From positions 7,006,001-7,070,000 of the forward strand of contig OX485804.1 in assembly GCA_950295325.1 (NCBI GenBank): a stretch of 64,000 nucleotides of DNA. The letters are read 5' to 3'. The notes under the pieces are model-generated. The model had not been told where the DNA came from, searched no databases, and was given only the letters and a program-made list of their open reading frames with translations. This document shows, piece after piece, positions 36,448-48,905 of the stretch. How positions within the stretch are numbered: position 1 is the first letter of the stretch; each line of letters opens with the position of its first letter. The translations under genes were made by a program, and so were the position numbers. This DNA is from Polytrichum commune (Eukaryota; Streptophyta; Polytrichopsida; Polytrichales; Polytrichaceae).

Positions 36448-37226
36448 GAGGGCAGATCAATCAATAGGAGAATACATTCACATATGCTCACACATACTTG
36501 GAAGGCAACGGTATTAAATATAAGTTAATGACTTCAAAGTGCAATTCTTGGACACCATTAACCCCAGCAAATTAGTAGACATATGTATAGTCACATTTTT
36601 TAATGGGGCTACCCATATAGCAAGCCACATGCTATATGGAAACTGCACACAAATGACCTCTGCCTCGTGTAGTGGAACAAAAACTGTCCTTAACATTATA
36701 CAGATAGCAGAACAAATAGAAAGATGGCTTGACAAAAGCAATATGACTTGATAATCAATTTCTTACCATCACTTTCAGAAGCAAACTTCAAGTAGTACCT
36801 ACATGCTGTGATGAAATCAAATGACAGGGTGCACACACTTGTACATGATTGTCATTTGATCAGAGATTATGCACAATACCCAAGCATAATATAGAAGAGA
36901 TCAATGACTCCTTTTAAAAAACACAGTTCTCATTTGATGTGCATCACATATTCTTCTCCCTGCAGCACTTGATTATAAGTTTCCCCTCGTAAGGAGAGTA
37001 AAGACAATGCAAGGAATAGACAAAGCTGTGAGCTACCTACTAGAGGCTAAAATACAGTATGTACAGACCCTCTTTATGTTGAACAAGTTTGATAAAAAAT
37101 CTTCTGTACCGGAGGAAGACTGCGCGCAAAAGATAATCACAACCTAGTGAACAAGAGGACAACAATATATATTACTTTTAAGTCTATGCAAAGTGGAGAC
37201 TTGTAGTAGGAACATTTAATGACAAC
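36448..37226. other. 3' flank of the AAGAB-like gene
   Basis: This interval lies immediately downstream of the stop codon of the minus-strand AAGAB-like gene and presumably contains its 3' UTR and polyadenylation region. No ORF or repeat of interest was recognised; the frames present are short. Confidence 0.4.
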
Positions 37227-40200
37227 TTAAAATTCATCATCATCCTCATCTTCATCACCATTGAACATGGCGGCCATTCGGATTGCCAATTGAGCAGCCA
37301 TTTCCTTTCTTTGGCCATCTGACATTGACTGCATATTCTCTCGCATGCTCGCCATCTCATACATCAACCGCTCCAAATCCTCAGCGCCATGCTCCTTGTC
37401 ATTTGTTGGCTTGGGTTTTTCTGTTGCCTTCAATGGCTCAGGTAGAACTGTCCTTGAAACGACACCTGAGGAAGTTGAAGCTTCTGGTTCCTCCACTCCA
37501 TCCGAATGTTGGACAATCACAGTAGATTCTGCAAGAGAATTCATGCCAGGAGGAGGGGAGACATCTGTTGGGTAGTCTTCAGAATCACCTTCCTTGTTAA
37601 ATATGATGCCACTTGTTTCGGGATCTGTGTACTCACCAGTGGAAGGTACTACATTCAGAGGTGGAGCATCAGAACCCCTGAAGGTCCACATCTCTTCATT
37701 ACCATCCCAGGGTTCTGTTGATGCATTAGACAAGAGCTCATACTCAATCAGGTAGTCCTCCCCATCTTCACTTGAGAAGTCTACGAGCAGACAGAAAAAT
37801 GCACATTATAAGTACAGGTGTCTTGCAAAGGGTGTGCATCTGACAAACTGATAGTGCATACGCTTTGAAGAACTCTATGCAAAAGATATGAAACAAGAAG
37901 AAATTGCCTCCAGTGCACATAACAAAATTCACTGTACCTCCATCATTCTCTTCAGAAACTGGTTGGACATTTGTGTGCTTCTCAGCAGGTTTCATGACAA
38001 GTCCGGGCCACATGTGTGCAGATAGTGCACCTATAATTCGAGGTATTCCTTGCAAGTCCCCATCAACTGACATGCCTATATGCAACAACAATGAAATCAT
38101 CATATATTCACAACCTTTGAAAACACTTTCATGGGTACACATGACAAGCCTCTTACGGCCGTGTGCTAGTGACCTTCCTCATATGCCCATTTAAGATACT
38201 AATGTAGCAGGTACTTGACACATTCAGAAAAACCTACTATGTTCTATTAGAATTGGAAAATAATGGTCCACCTGATCAAAATCCGTCCCTCTTATATAAT
38301 ACACTTCACATCCATGTATAATTCCGAAACCAATCAACATGTGTTAATCAGGTGAAAATAGAAGACTTACATTGATCAAAAACCTCATTAATTGCACAGG
38401 CTTCAATGTACTCAATGCCATGTTCTGTACACCATTCTATGCATGAATGCCGCCTTTGTTCGGGTTCCTCTTTTTGGTCTCCATCTGATAAAAGGCCACT
38501 ACCTTCTGTTCTATCTATACCAAAGTCCATGAAATCAGGATGTGGATCACTGAAAGACTCCCCACGTTTTTGTAATCGCCTGCGATACTCTGTGTGCCCA
38601 AAGTGAGTTGGCAAGCAATCAGCCTTGTTGCCCACACACATCAGTACTTCATAGTTCATAACATCTGCTGCTTCCACCCATTTCTGTAGTTTCTCAAATG
38701 ATGTTGCCTGGGAATTATAGACATTGAAGAATTCGATGAGAAATAGATTCATGTACAACGAACAACATTCACGTCAAGAAGGAAAGAGTGCCCTAAATTG
38801 GGGCTCACAGATGTTTGCCCTGATGTTTGCCCTACTAAGAATCTCAATGTCTGAAATAGATTTTTGAAGGACTATTCAAATGCAACCCTTATCAAGACAT
38901 AGTGCCTGAAATATATACCTTTACCAGGTTCTCCCATGGTGAGAAAACACAAATTTAGAAAACTAAACATACGTACAGAAGAAACACGGAGCACAAGGAC
39001 CTCTTAAGTAGGTTTGTAATGCAAAGGTAGTGGCTTGCACTCTAGAAAAGTTAGTAATATAGACAGCACCCACAACATTCAAGGAAAAAAAATAAAAAAT
39101 TGAAAGATGAGAAGTTCCTCACATCACTCAGGTCAAAAACCATGCAAAGAGCCTGACAGTTCTTAAACACAGCCTCCGTCATGTTCTCAGCGTTTGATCC
39201 ATCACTGTCTAAAGTCCAGATGCATGCATCAGCTGTGTAGTACTTGGTATCAATTGTCCACCTGCAGCACCAAACATGTAACTTAATACTTAAAATTCAA
39301 TGAACTCATCACCTGCTTTCATCTTTCTGGATGTTGACATCTGGACCATAAATGAGAAAAGAACTCGAGGAAGACAGTACATGAAGGAAAGCTGATCTAC
39401 TCGCTGAAATCGCATAGGAAGATGTGCTACGCTCTGGATATAATGACATCCAAAACATTGCATCTGCAACCATTATGGTCGCTGCTGATCCATGCACCAC
39501 ATTTGAAGTGTGCATATGCTCGCTAATTACACTACTTAAGAGCACCTAAGATCCAAATCCAGATCATAGTTCACACTACTGTGGGGAACTTGGATTGACT
39601 CAGCAGCCTTGGAATCAAACATTTCACCCCTGTCGGGGTTCCCCACTTTATACATTAACAAATAGTGCTGTAAAGGACTTCGCAACAGGCATTGAACAAT
39701 GACATACCCAGCCTCTAAAGACATCAGTGGACATCCTTAACGACCTTACAAAAACCACCAACCCTTGCACAGAACTGACAATTATCTTCATTTGGCTTGC
39801 TTTGTACTTATAAAGCATGTGAAAGCATTCAGAGTAAGGAGGTTGAGGTAGCTACCCATGGCAAGTAGCCTCAGACAAGGAAGTGGAGTTCGCACGCTCT
39901 TGTTTGCCTATCAACCCTGTCAAAGAGAATATCCTTCAGTTTCCACCTAATTCCTACTTTGCTCGAGATTAATACACTCCACGAACACAATTTCGCTCAA
40001 CATGCAATCAATCTCCTTTTATCTTGCAATATTTAGAAACAGAGCCGGCAATTTGGAAGAAAAAAAAATCCTGTGAAATTTAAAGAGTAATCGAAGCACC
40101 ACTGCCAGCAGAAACTACAAAAACCCTCATTGATTGAGTAACCGAAGCGCCATTTCTCTTGTTCTAGGAAAGGAGTCGTACGGCTTAATATGGAACGCTT

Positions 40201-40302
40201 GCCAACATTGTTCGGCCCTACAATCACAACACCGGGCCTGCTCGACACTCCATTCGACGTCTCTTCATCTCCCGTCATGTCAGCCGTCACATCCATCCCC
40301 AT
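37227..40302 (-). CDS. AAGAB: p34/AAGAB-like GTP-binding protein (alpha/gamma-adaptin binding)
   Basis: AAGAB-type proteins are cytosolic and act as chaperones for assembly of clathrin adaptor (AP) complexes. Six exons join in phase: 40182-40302, 39313-39403, 39123-39261, 38371-38707, 37938-38075 and 37227-37780, giving 459 aa. The N terminus has a P-loop-like GPNNVGKRSIL. Further matches to the plant family: WTIDTKYYTAD, CVGNKADCLP, TEYRRRLQKRG, CTEHGIEYIEACA, ALSAHMWPGLV, EYELLSNASTEPWDG, and a C-terminal DLERLMYEM plus acidic DEDEDDDEF tail. The P-loop has Arg after Gly-Lys, as in plant relatives I recall. Joining exon 1 to exon 2 is the least certain step: it yields ILSPSRS where relatives have ILSRLLS, so a small exon shift is possible. 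Confidence 0.88.
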
Positions 40303-40800
40303 CTGCAGAACGCCCTAATACTCCATCGTCAGCATAATTCATCTCGAATTCTTGTACACGGACACCAACAAGTTCCAAGATCCCACCCCTCCGCGCAAAA
40401 CCAAAGGATCCGCCACAGAAATTCATCCATCCTATGGGCACAATCTTGAACTAAGCTCCCTGAATCATCACACTGGGTCTGATGGCAACGCTAAAGGCAA
40501 ATGGGGGACAACATTCCGATGCTTACAAACTTACCTCGTGAAGAATTAGACAGAGTAGCAAATTCCCGGAGCTCCAAACGGATTGTCACCACCGATCGCT
40601 GAAACTACTTCCGCAAGCAAGGAATCGGAGCACAGATGGTGCCAGAAAAATAGAAAATTAAAAAATGGGCGCCTGCAACACCAACGAGCGAGCGAGCGAG
40701 GGAGGGAGCGCTGGCTATGGCGTCGGCCGGACCTTCTTGGCAAAGAAGCCCTAACTTGGAGGCGTTGGTTTGCGTCTTTCCTTATTCTTGAAGCATAGAC
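40303..40800. promoter_or_regulatory. Presumed promoter and 5' leader region of the AAGAB-like gene
   Basis: The half-kilobase upstream of the minus-strand start codon is less AT-rich than the DNA beyond it and contains a (GAGC)n tract at about 40685-40700. The short plus-strand frames here have no domain. The sequence becomes strongly AT-rich beyond about 40.8 kb. Confidence 0.4.
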
Positions 40801-43800
40801 CTAGCGTGACATTGAGCATTGTGAAGCTCTACTAAGCTCATTACTTATTAGCCAAGTAGGTGGCTTACCTTTCCCTAACTAAACAACTCTTTGGGACAAG
40901 CCAAATATCTTCCACAAACTCTACTTATTTACTTATTCTAACCCTCATGGACGAAGGGGCTCATGTACGACACGTATACACAACTTCTACGAGCCCCACC
41001 GAGTTTTAACCGAGTTTTGAAATCATGTTTTCAATCATTTTGTTTTTAGTTAGATTGATTGATTTGGGGGTTTCAAACTTTATCTGATACGTTTTCTTAT
41101 GTTACGGATAAAATGAAAAATACATTCAGATGTGACATGGTGATCAAAATATGAGTAAGTATGTGTTTGCATCCAAGGGTGTTCAGCCGGCCAGGGATTT
41201 GTGGCACTCAAGTAAAGTCATCCGGTAACCAAAATCGGATGAGTCCATCAAGAAGCTCGGATGGAGATTACTTTAGTGAAACGCCTCCGAGTTGGCATGT
41301 AAGACCTATTTTCTCCCTCATAGCTATTGTGAACTACTAGCTATTTTGTAAATATCAATTAGTTGGCAAGGGGCAATGATGTGGCCTTGGATGCTTTAAG
41401 CTTCTTTTCTAACCTCCCATGAGTTGTTTCCAAGGCCATGATGTGGCTTTGAATCCCACATGGTTATTTTGTTAAATATTGCAAGATATCAATGTGTGCA
41501 ACATATAATTATGACGTGTTGTCATAGACACTTTTTTTTTGGGTTCATAATTCATTTATTTTGCATGAGTATGATTGTTTAAATAATTGTAATATGTCAA
41601 AATAATATATATCACCTTATGGTAAATTGGTGAACTCAAAAATTCAATTCAATAGTATAATAATAATAATAATAATAATAATACTTGAGAATAAATATTT
41701 TACACCGTGTGATTTTAATGTTAATATAATATATGATGAGGATAAAATATTACAATAATTCGGATAGGACATGGTCAGAAACTTATGATTTTTTGAGTAT
41801 ACCCCATCCATAACATTGTCCTGCAAGTCTAATTCCAAATAATAAACTATCTATTTATACCTCATATTATATTACCTATAAAATAAATTTGATTTTTATA
41901 TAATTTTTTTTTGTTATAAGTTTTATATTCAATCTTCATTGTGTCATTTTGGTCATCTTATGAACACTTGCATTAATCTATCATTAGAATGATAATGATA
42001 ATTTTAAATGGTAAGTCACAAAACTATATCTTGAATGTTAATGAGGATTTTGTAATGTTTTTGACCTTCAAGTTAATTACGTGCTTCATTGATGGTTTCA
42101 CTTCCAGAATGAAGTCCCAATCAATTGCTTATTTATTAATTGGAAGTGCACATATATATTGGATTTTAGACCTTGAAGGTGAAGTGCACTCAATATATAA
42201 TAGGTAGTCAAGCGGCCTTCAAGAATGCAAGGGCAATGTTTTTTTTCGAAGTTGGACAAGATGGGCAATAGTCTTCAATCGTGCAATCGTCACTTTCTTA
42301 AAAATAAGCGGACTAGTAATGATACGTTGGCAACGCATGATGCACCCACTTGCTTTTATATGAGACAATTTTATTTAATTATTTAAATTTGTTTTTAATG
42401 TCTAAGCCCCTTTGTATTATTGCCTTAAGTATCAGATTAGATTAGGATTATTTAGAACTACTAAAACTTGGTATTTTTGAAACCCTTGAGACAAGGAGCC
42501 AACGACGTAAGGTAGTGTTTGAAGTGGTTCATCTCATCCGCAAAGATGAATGAACTCTCACTAATGAAAATACGTGAGTGCCACGAATCCCCGGCCGTGT
42601 TCAGCCTTTGAACTTGAACCTAAATCTCCAGTAGTATGATGTTATTCGACCAATTTGAAAAATGAACTTGAAGAATACGGGAAATTTAGTCAGGGTCTCT
42701 TTTGACATGATGAACTAAACATGAAGTATGTAGCTCAAATACATTTGTGTGTGTGAAAAGGTCTAATTTTGGCCTCATAGAGGTTTTACCCTTAACTTCC
42801 TAGACCGTATTGTGATTTCATTAGATCATCTAGAAAGTAAGATTTAAGGAGCTTGATTTTTATTGTACTTAAAAGGAAAAGTTGTTGCTAATGTTTTGAA
42901 GATCACACCAATGCAGTGGAAATATTTAATGAATTTCATGATTTGTTAATAATCGATTTGGAATTGTTCAACTTCAAGAATTTGTGATAAATCTATGCAA
43001 TAAAATTGTAGTCAAAATTGTCAAGATTATAACATTCTAAGATTGTCAAGAAAAGATCTTGGGGGTGCACTCCATTGTCAGGTTGAACACCATGTGCGAT
43101 AAATAAATAAATAAATAAATAAATATAATATAATATAATCAATGATTATGTACATGTAGAAAATATCATGATAATTCTTAAATTTATTTATGGCATATAA
43201 TATAGGGTAGCAAACTTTTATTGCACGTGGTTATGAAATGTAAGGGGGTGTGATCACCCCCAAAAAAAGATGCACACTTTGAGGTAAGAAAAATAAACCA
43301 TAGAATATTGGCAATTCTCAATCAAAATATTACGATGTTACTATATAGAGTAATATATCAACAAAGGGATATATTAGCTCATTCTTGAATTTTACGATCT
43401 CTCGTGAACAATCATCTTTTATTATTGGAATGGGATCATCGGTATTGACAAAAATATTTCACGGATAACACAATGACACCATGGTGACATTCCTTAGCAC
43501 GTTCCTTTGGAGCCTCCTTGCTAGGTTTTGGGGCAATTTTGTATCTTGTCTTGAGTTCTTTAGGGGTTGAGATTTGGTTCGTGGTGGGATTCTGCATTTG
43601 TTGGAGGGTGGTGATGTTGTATATTTATAGTTTGTTGAGGTGTTTTATGGAAGCTTGTTTTTGTTTGTGGGAGAATGAGGTGTAGCTAGGTGAACTTCTC
43701 TATTCAAGTTCTATGGGTGTGTTTTCAACGGGGATGTCCTAATTGTTGGTGTCCAAATGCATCTTCTGTATTTTTTCAAGCAGGAACATAGTTTTGGCGA

Positions 43801-44562
43801 TGGGTCACCTAGAGTAGGTTTGGTATTTTGGCCATAGTAGATGGTGTAAATCGCAGTATTTTGTAGTGAAGCATTTAGCTAGGCCTTGATAAATGTGGGC
43901 AAGTGGACCTTGCTCATCAAGTACAAGTCTTCATTGGGGAGGTGAGTGAGGATATTTGTTGTGTGCTTGGAGATGTTGCACATTTCTTTCATTAGGTTAC
44001 CTAGTACTTGTCTAATTTGTAATGTTTGGATTGGAAAAAAGGACACCGTAGTAAGCATGTCCTATGCCGATTTTATTCTTGTGTTGAGTATATGAATTTT
44101 TGTTTATGGTGGTTGGGGATGTCATCAAGTTTTTTGCTTTGTTTTTTTCGTTTTTTCCATGGAGATATCCTTTTGGTAATTTCCATTTCAGTATCAAGAC
44201 CAAGTATATGATGAGGTATGTGTGAGATGTTTGGGATAGGATGTGAAATGATTTGTTTTGAAAGTGTATGTTTTGTGCTTGCATGAAAGTCTTAAAGGTG
44301 GTGGGTTCTAGGTTGGATTTATTTGGGCACCCTATGATGGCACATTTTGGTGAGATTTACATACGTCTAGGTGTGCCCTATTTGCTAATTTCTACAACAA
44401 GAAATTATAGTGTCCTCTTATATTTGCCAATCATAAAATATCATACCAGTACTTGACTAATTATTTGTGATATACCCGGATTAAAAGATTTGATGTTGGA
44501 TTACGCAAGAAAGAAAGACAAACCATATTTTGTTGTACTTGGCATGTGAGCAGATGGTGTTT
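40801..44562. other. Very AT-rich intergenic DNA
   Basis: No gene supported. It includes a (TAA)n run at 41657-41684 and an (AAAT)n run at about 43100-43125. On the minus strand between about 43.5 and 44.28 kb, one frame has unusually few stops (90 codons open at 44012-44284). It may be the wreck of a coding element, but no motif is recognisable. Confidence 0.4.
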
Positions 44563-44989
44563 GGAGTCAAACAACTCCAACGAAAGAATCGGGTTAAACA
44601 ACCCATGAGTGAATGGTACACAAGGGCTAGACAACCCATGAAGGAATTGTGCACGTCGGGAGTTAGACAACTCCTGATCAAAGATCTTTGTGTTGGAGTT
44701 AGACAACCCCAACTAGAAGGTCTTTGTGATGGAGTTACACAACTCCAACTAGAAGATATGAATTGGAGTTAGACAACTCCAAACATATGGATGTTATGCA
44801 TCGGAGCTAGAAAACTCTCAATGAATAATTTAGTTGGAGTTAGATAGTTTCAACTAGAAGAATGAATGATTGGATCAAGCTGGAGTTAGACAATTCCAAC
44901 TAGAAGAATGGATGATTAGGTCAAGTTGGAATTAGACAATTCCAATTAGATGAATGCGTGAATGCATCAAGTTGGAATTAGATAGTTCC
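44563..44989. repeat. Array of twelve short palindromes (GGAGTTAGACAACTCC type)
   Basis: Twelve copies of a 14-16 bp inverted repeat with a 4-nt centre start at 44563, 44591, 44624, 44659, 44695, 44731, 44765, 44803, 44836, 44882, 44928 and 44974. Spacing is 28-38 bp for the first nine and exactly 46 bp for the last three intervals. The consensus is GGAGTT-AGAC-AACTCC. Several units change both arms together (GGGTT/AACCC at 44591; GGAATT/AATTCC at 44928), and others carry only G-T wobble pairs. Linkers share AACTAGAAG-like phrases. It is not a CRISPR array: linkers are related to each other and the context is eukaryotic. It could be part of an LTR or a transcribed hairpin array. Confidence 0.85.
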
Positions 44990-46571
44990 AACTAGAGGAT
45001 TGTGATTAAGCCAACATATAAGAAAAGATCATACGGTGAAATTGATTTATGTATATAGATAAGGAGCTTCAATCTAAATTTAATTAGACTTGAGACTTCT
45101 AGAAATATCTCTTACATATTATGAATGAAGACGAATAAGACTAGGAGTGCTTTTGGGTATAAGAGAGAGCTCGGGAGAGGAGAGAGGATCATCTTTTGCC
45201 TCTCCTATGGTCATGTGGTTCAAGCTCATAGCAATCACCATATTGTGTTTAAGTTGTAAAGCTTTTGTAAAGTGCAAAGTTTGAAAGTTCTTAATATTGG
45301 TGTCTCATGTGCATTCATGATTGTATTTTTTCTTATGTAAAAGAGGAATGTGACACTATTGATATTGAAAGTTATCACCAATATGAGTAAAAATGTGCTT
45401 CATGACGTAAAAAAAACTCATAAAAGACATGGAAACTAAGCTATTATCATATTTATCCATGATGTTCACAAACACTTAGAAGTCGTCAAATTTGATTTTT
45501 GTAATACAAATTATTGATAAAATCGTGAGACAATCGAACCATGTTTCAATGATCATCAAATGTTACGTGACCTTCCCAAGATTTACTAAAAGTGGGAATA
45601 CATGTTTGCAACAATTATTGACTCAGGCTAAATGTTGACCTTTCCAAGACCCTGCAACTTTCTTTGGGACAAAGATGGAAATTCAACCTTACATAAGCAA
45701 GTAGAGCTTAAGTCATGGGCAATAGCGATGTGCCAATGCCTCTAAAACATGTGATGTTTTAAGAATGGTATGATCAAGGTCTAGACTAAACTTAAACCAA
45801 AGAGAACACATGGACGTGCTCAAAATGTGCATACAACACTTCTCAATACATCTGCAATGACACACAAGATGAGAAGGCATGCAGAAGGGTTGCCAACATA
45901 ATATTGGCATGTTTGTAGATTACAATGTAGTGAGAGATACTTTCTTATTTAGACCCGGAAAGTTTGTAGTTGAAGAAGCATGAACAACATCATACATTTA
46001 CAACTTTCGTATACTAAAAAAAAATCAATGTATAATCATTGAATAAGACAACACCACTAGCTATATTTACAAATAAGAATATTAAATCAAAAAATGCCTT
46101 TCTTGGTGTCATAATTGTCCATGGGAGTCCTTTGGCTAACCAATTTTGACACCATGCAGTTGGAGAGAGAGAGAGAGAGAGAGAGTCCATGATTGCTTCC
46201 ATTATTCTTGTTGGCATTGCGATACTATTGTAGGTAACTATGCACAATGTTTGTTTCTCTCAATTATATCGTGTCTCCATCAATAGGTTGATTGTCTGGC
46301 TCCACTGCCTTGACCATATTGTAAATTATTCTTTTGGGGGGAAGTTTGGAGAAAGAGGTTGATTCGTCGTGTCCACCCACATGAACTTTTTGATGACATT
46401 GCAATTTTGTATACATTGATAAATGTCCACCCTAATTAAGTAGCTGATGTGTCTAAACTCCAATGTTGTGATAATTTTGTGAGCTTACATTTATATACAT
46501 AACATTGAGGATGTTCTACGAACAGACACTGTAGTCACTCCGGCCTCCCCCGGAGACCGGAGTTCTTCTTC
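44990..46571. other. Intergenic DNA downstream of the palindrome array
   Basis: This begins with sequence that has some look of a promoter or LTR (TATATAGATAAGG near 45053, then a purine-rich GGGAGAGGAGAGAGG near 45172). No matching partner or target duplication was found. A (GA)n microsatellite lies at about 46162-46184, and a 7-bp-stem GC palindrome (ACTCCGG/CCGGAGT) at 46537-46563. No ORF with a recognisable domain. Confidence 0.4.
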
Positions 46572-46738
46572 TTCTTACATAACATTACTTAACAACATGG
46601 GCCCTCATAATACAACAATCAGATGCTAGGAGTTCAATTTGAATACGAGTCTCCCAACGCAACATTTCGAGCATTCCACTCTTGTACCCTAAGGGCCCAC
46701 AGAACAAGAGTTGCATGTTGGGTAATGTTATGTAAGAA
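46572..46738. mobile_element. MITE of the CATAACATYACYYAACAACAT family, copy 2
   Basis: Ends TTCTTACATAACATTACTTA and GGTAATGTTATGTAAGAA are inverse partners. The internal GAGTCTCCCAACGCAAC, TTTCGAGCATTCCACTC and GGGCCCAC phrases match the copy at 27741-27899. Length about 167 bp, non-coding. Confidence 0.8.
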
Positions 46739-47825
46739 GGTGAATTGATCGCTAACTAGTGTGAGCCAGAATGTATGAATAGAAAATGGATATTCTTATT
46801 TTGTTCATGGGGCCCATAAAATATAAATGACATAATGCGATATTCCGAGGTCATTGAACCAACCCACATGGCTGATGTAATGTTATGAGGGTTTAGAGGT
46901 TATCACAGATTCATCCGAGTCACTGAAACAAATGCCCCTAGCCATATGCTCAGAACATATCATGCAACTGATATTCCTTCCTTATGATTATGTATATACA
47001 AAGGCTTGTATTGCGAGCTTGAAATTGGGATGAGCTTCTCATTTTGGAGAATTTGGGGCGCTGGTCAATCTATTAAGGCCAGGTGATGAAGGCTGGTTGT
47101 GAAGATCTTGCAAGTAGGTTAGGTTGTAGGTTGTAAGGTTTAAGTTCTTCCTGGGGCAATGCAAGGTGCAATCATGGTAGTCATTTATGAGGAGCTGATG
47201 CAATCGGAAATCTCTACTTGTTATGGTTGCATAGTTTATGCTCTGATTGCTTTAGTGCATGAAACTAATGAACTTGACTTTGAGCAATTCTAGCACACGT
47301 TGTATTAGGGTTCAATCGCTTAATGACTTCAATACAAATTGTAAAGAACACAATATAAGCTCCTCAAATGCCCATAGAACACAATTTAGGCTGCTATTAG
47401 GTCTTGGAGTTGTGAGTTATTGATCAGGTAAGCGCGGTATTCAACTGATCTATTTGTGAGATAGCTACTTTCTGTGAATGTGACTAGGGGAGTGAAGATT
47501 TCCGGTTTTGGCTGCGCAGACGCCCGGAGCTATTCATTTCTACTCTTATGCAAAAATTCTTTCCATTTCGACCAAACCCTTGGCATGTGTTATGCCACAA
47601 TCGCACGCTTCTGTGCAGGTTATCGTTAGGTTTAACCTTGTCCTAGATGTGATTTAGATTTTCAGGGTTTTTCTTTGGGGTAATGATTTGCTCTTAGCAT
47701 GTTTGCTTGTGGTGTTTGCGTGCACTGGGAATATCATACCCATAAATGACATACAACACAATCGCATAGTTGTTGCCAAAAAACAATTAGTTTCTGTGGA
47801 ACCAGATAACAGTCTACAACAACGT
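46739..47825. other. Intergenic DNA without recognisable gene
   Basis: Mixed composition with no open frame of note and no repeat partner recognised in the window. Confidence 0.4.
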
Positions 47826-48160
47826 CAGCCAAACAAAGATGCTCTCAGGAGATGAAGGAGTCAAATTCAGTGACTGCAAAGAATATGTGACAACCCTGGC
47901 AGCAAATGGGCATGACAGAAAAAGGAGCTACATACAGGTGAAAGCAATCATCTTGCACCTTGGAGAGGGCTGGTGGCAAAAAAAGTCCTACTCCCAACCA
48001 ACAAACTTCCTGAGCATTCTGTTTCTTAAGGGATTTCAGCCAAACAGGATGAAATTAAACTCGGTGACTGCGAAGGATATGTGACAAACCTTGCAGTAAA
48101 TGGGCATGACAGAAAGGGGAGCTACATACCGGTAAAGGCAATCTTCACAAAACTTCACAA
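47826..48160 (+). repeat. Imperfect tandem duplication abutting the piggyBac left end
   Basis: A segment beginning CAGCCAAACAAAGATG at 47826 is repeated from 48037 (CAGCCAAACAGGATG). The shared core includes GTGACTGC, AAATGGGCATGACAGAAA and AGGAGCTACATACAGGTGAA or its close variant. The period is about 200 bp. The duplicate ends about 40 bp before the TTAA where the piggyBac inserted. An 81-codon frame runs through it but has no recognisable domain. Confidence 0.8.
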
Positions 48161-48905
48161 ACTCTTGCTATCATCTCTTTCCGACTCCTCTTCTCTTAAC
48201 CCCTAACTGCCCGAGCGACCATATATGGTCGACCAAAAATTTCGGCTCGTTTGGGTGTGGGCAGTTAAATTCCTTTGACCGTGGAAAAAAAATTTACGGG
48301 CAGTATAGGGAGGTAACTTGTGAGTTGAGGCTTTTTTGACAGAAAAAAATAAATATTTGATTTTAGAGAGGGCCTCAAAGGCATATATGTCATACTAGTA
48401 GAAGCGGGCAGCATTGGAGAACCAATAAGAAAATCCCTATCTCCAAGCGGGCAAGGAGAAAAAATAAATGTGGGTGCAATGGGTGTGGCTCTTGACAGAG
48501 TGAAAGATAATGGGCCCTTCATTGTAGGCAGCGGTACGTAGTTTGGCGCGGTAAAACATGAAATCGTAACCAATGGAATCACTCCATGCTTGCAACCTCC
48601 CAAATACAAGAATAGTGCACTGTAGCCACTGTGGCGGGGGGTAACGACCACCTCATCAATTCCAACCGCCTCTATTACTTTCACGCCGTGAAAGTAACAA
48701 TTTGACGGTGGTCACAACTTCTTCAAATGAAAAAACCCACAAAAATTTATGCCAACAGAACGTTGCAAAGTAGTCCACCTAACTAATCGGTAAGAATTTT
48801 CATAACATACACAGACATTGTGCAAGATAACGGGTAGTAATGTGTTGAATGCAAAAGACGTGTATATATGTTTGATGAATTCGAATTTGAATTCACAAAT
48901 CTCTA

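Noticed and set aside
44530-44772. 80-codon frame through the palindrome array
   Set aside because: Its repetitive peptide (VRQP/LQLE units) is a by-product of the DNA repeats, and the frame is lost in the later units.
44563-44989. CRISPR-like array
   Set aside because: The regular spacing invites this call, but spacers are similar to one another, repeats are only 14-16 bp palindromes, no cas genes exist, and the DNA is plant nuclear.
48265-48684. 139-codon minus-strand frame in the piggyBac 5' region
   Set aside because: No domain, and composition like random sequence. It overlaps the transposon's leader region opposite the coding strand.
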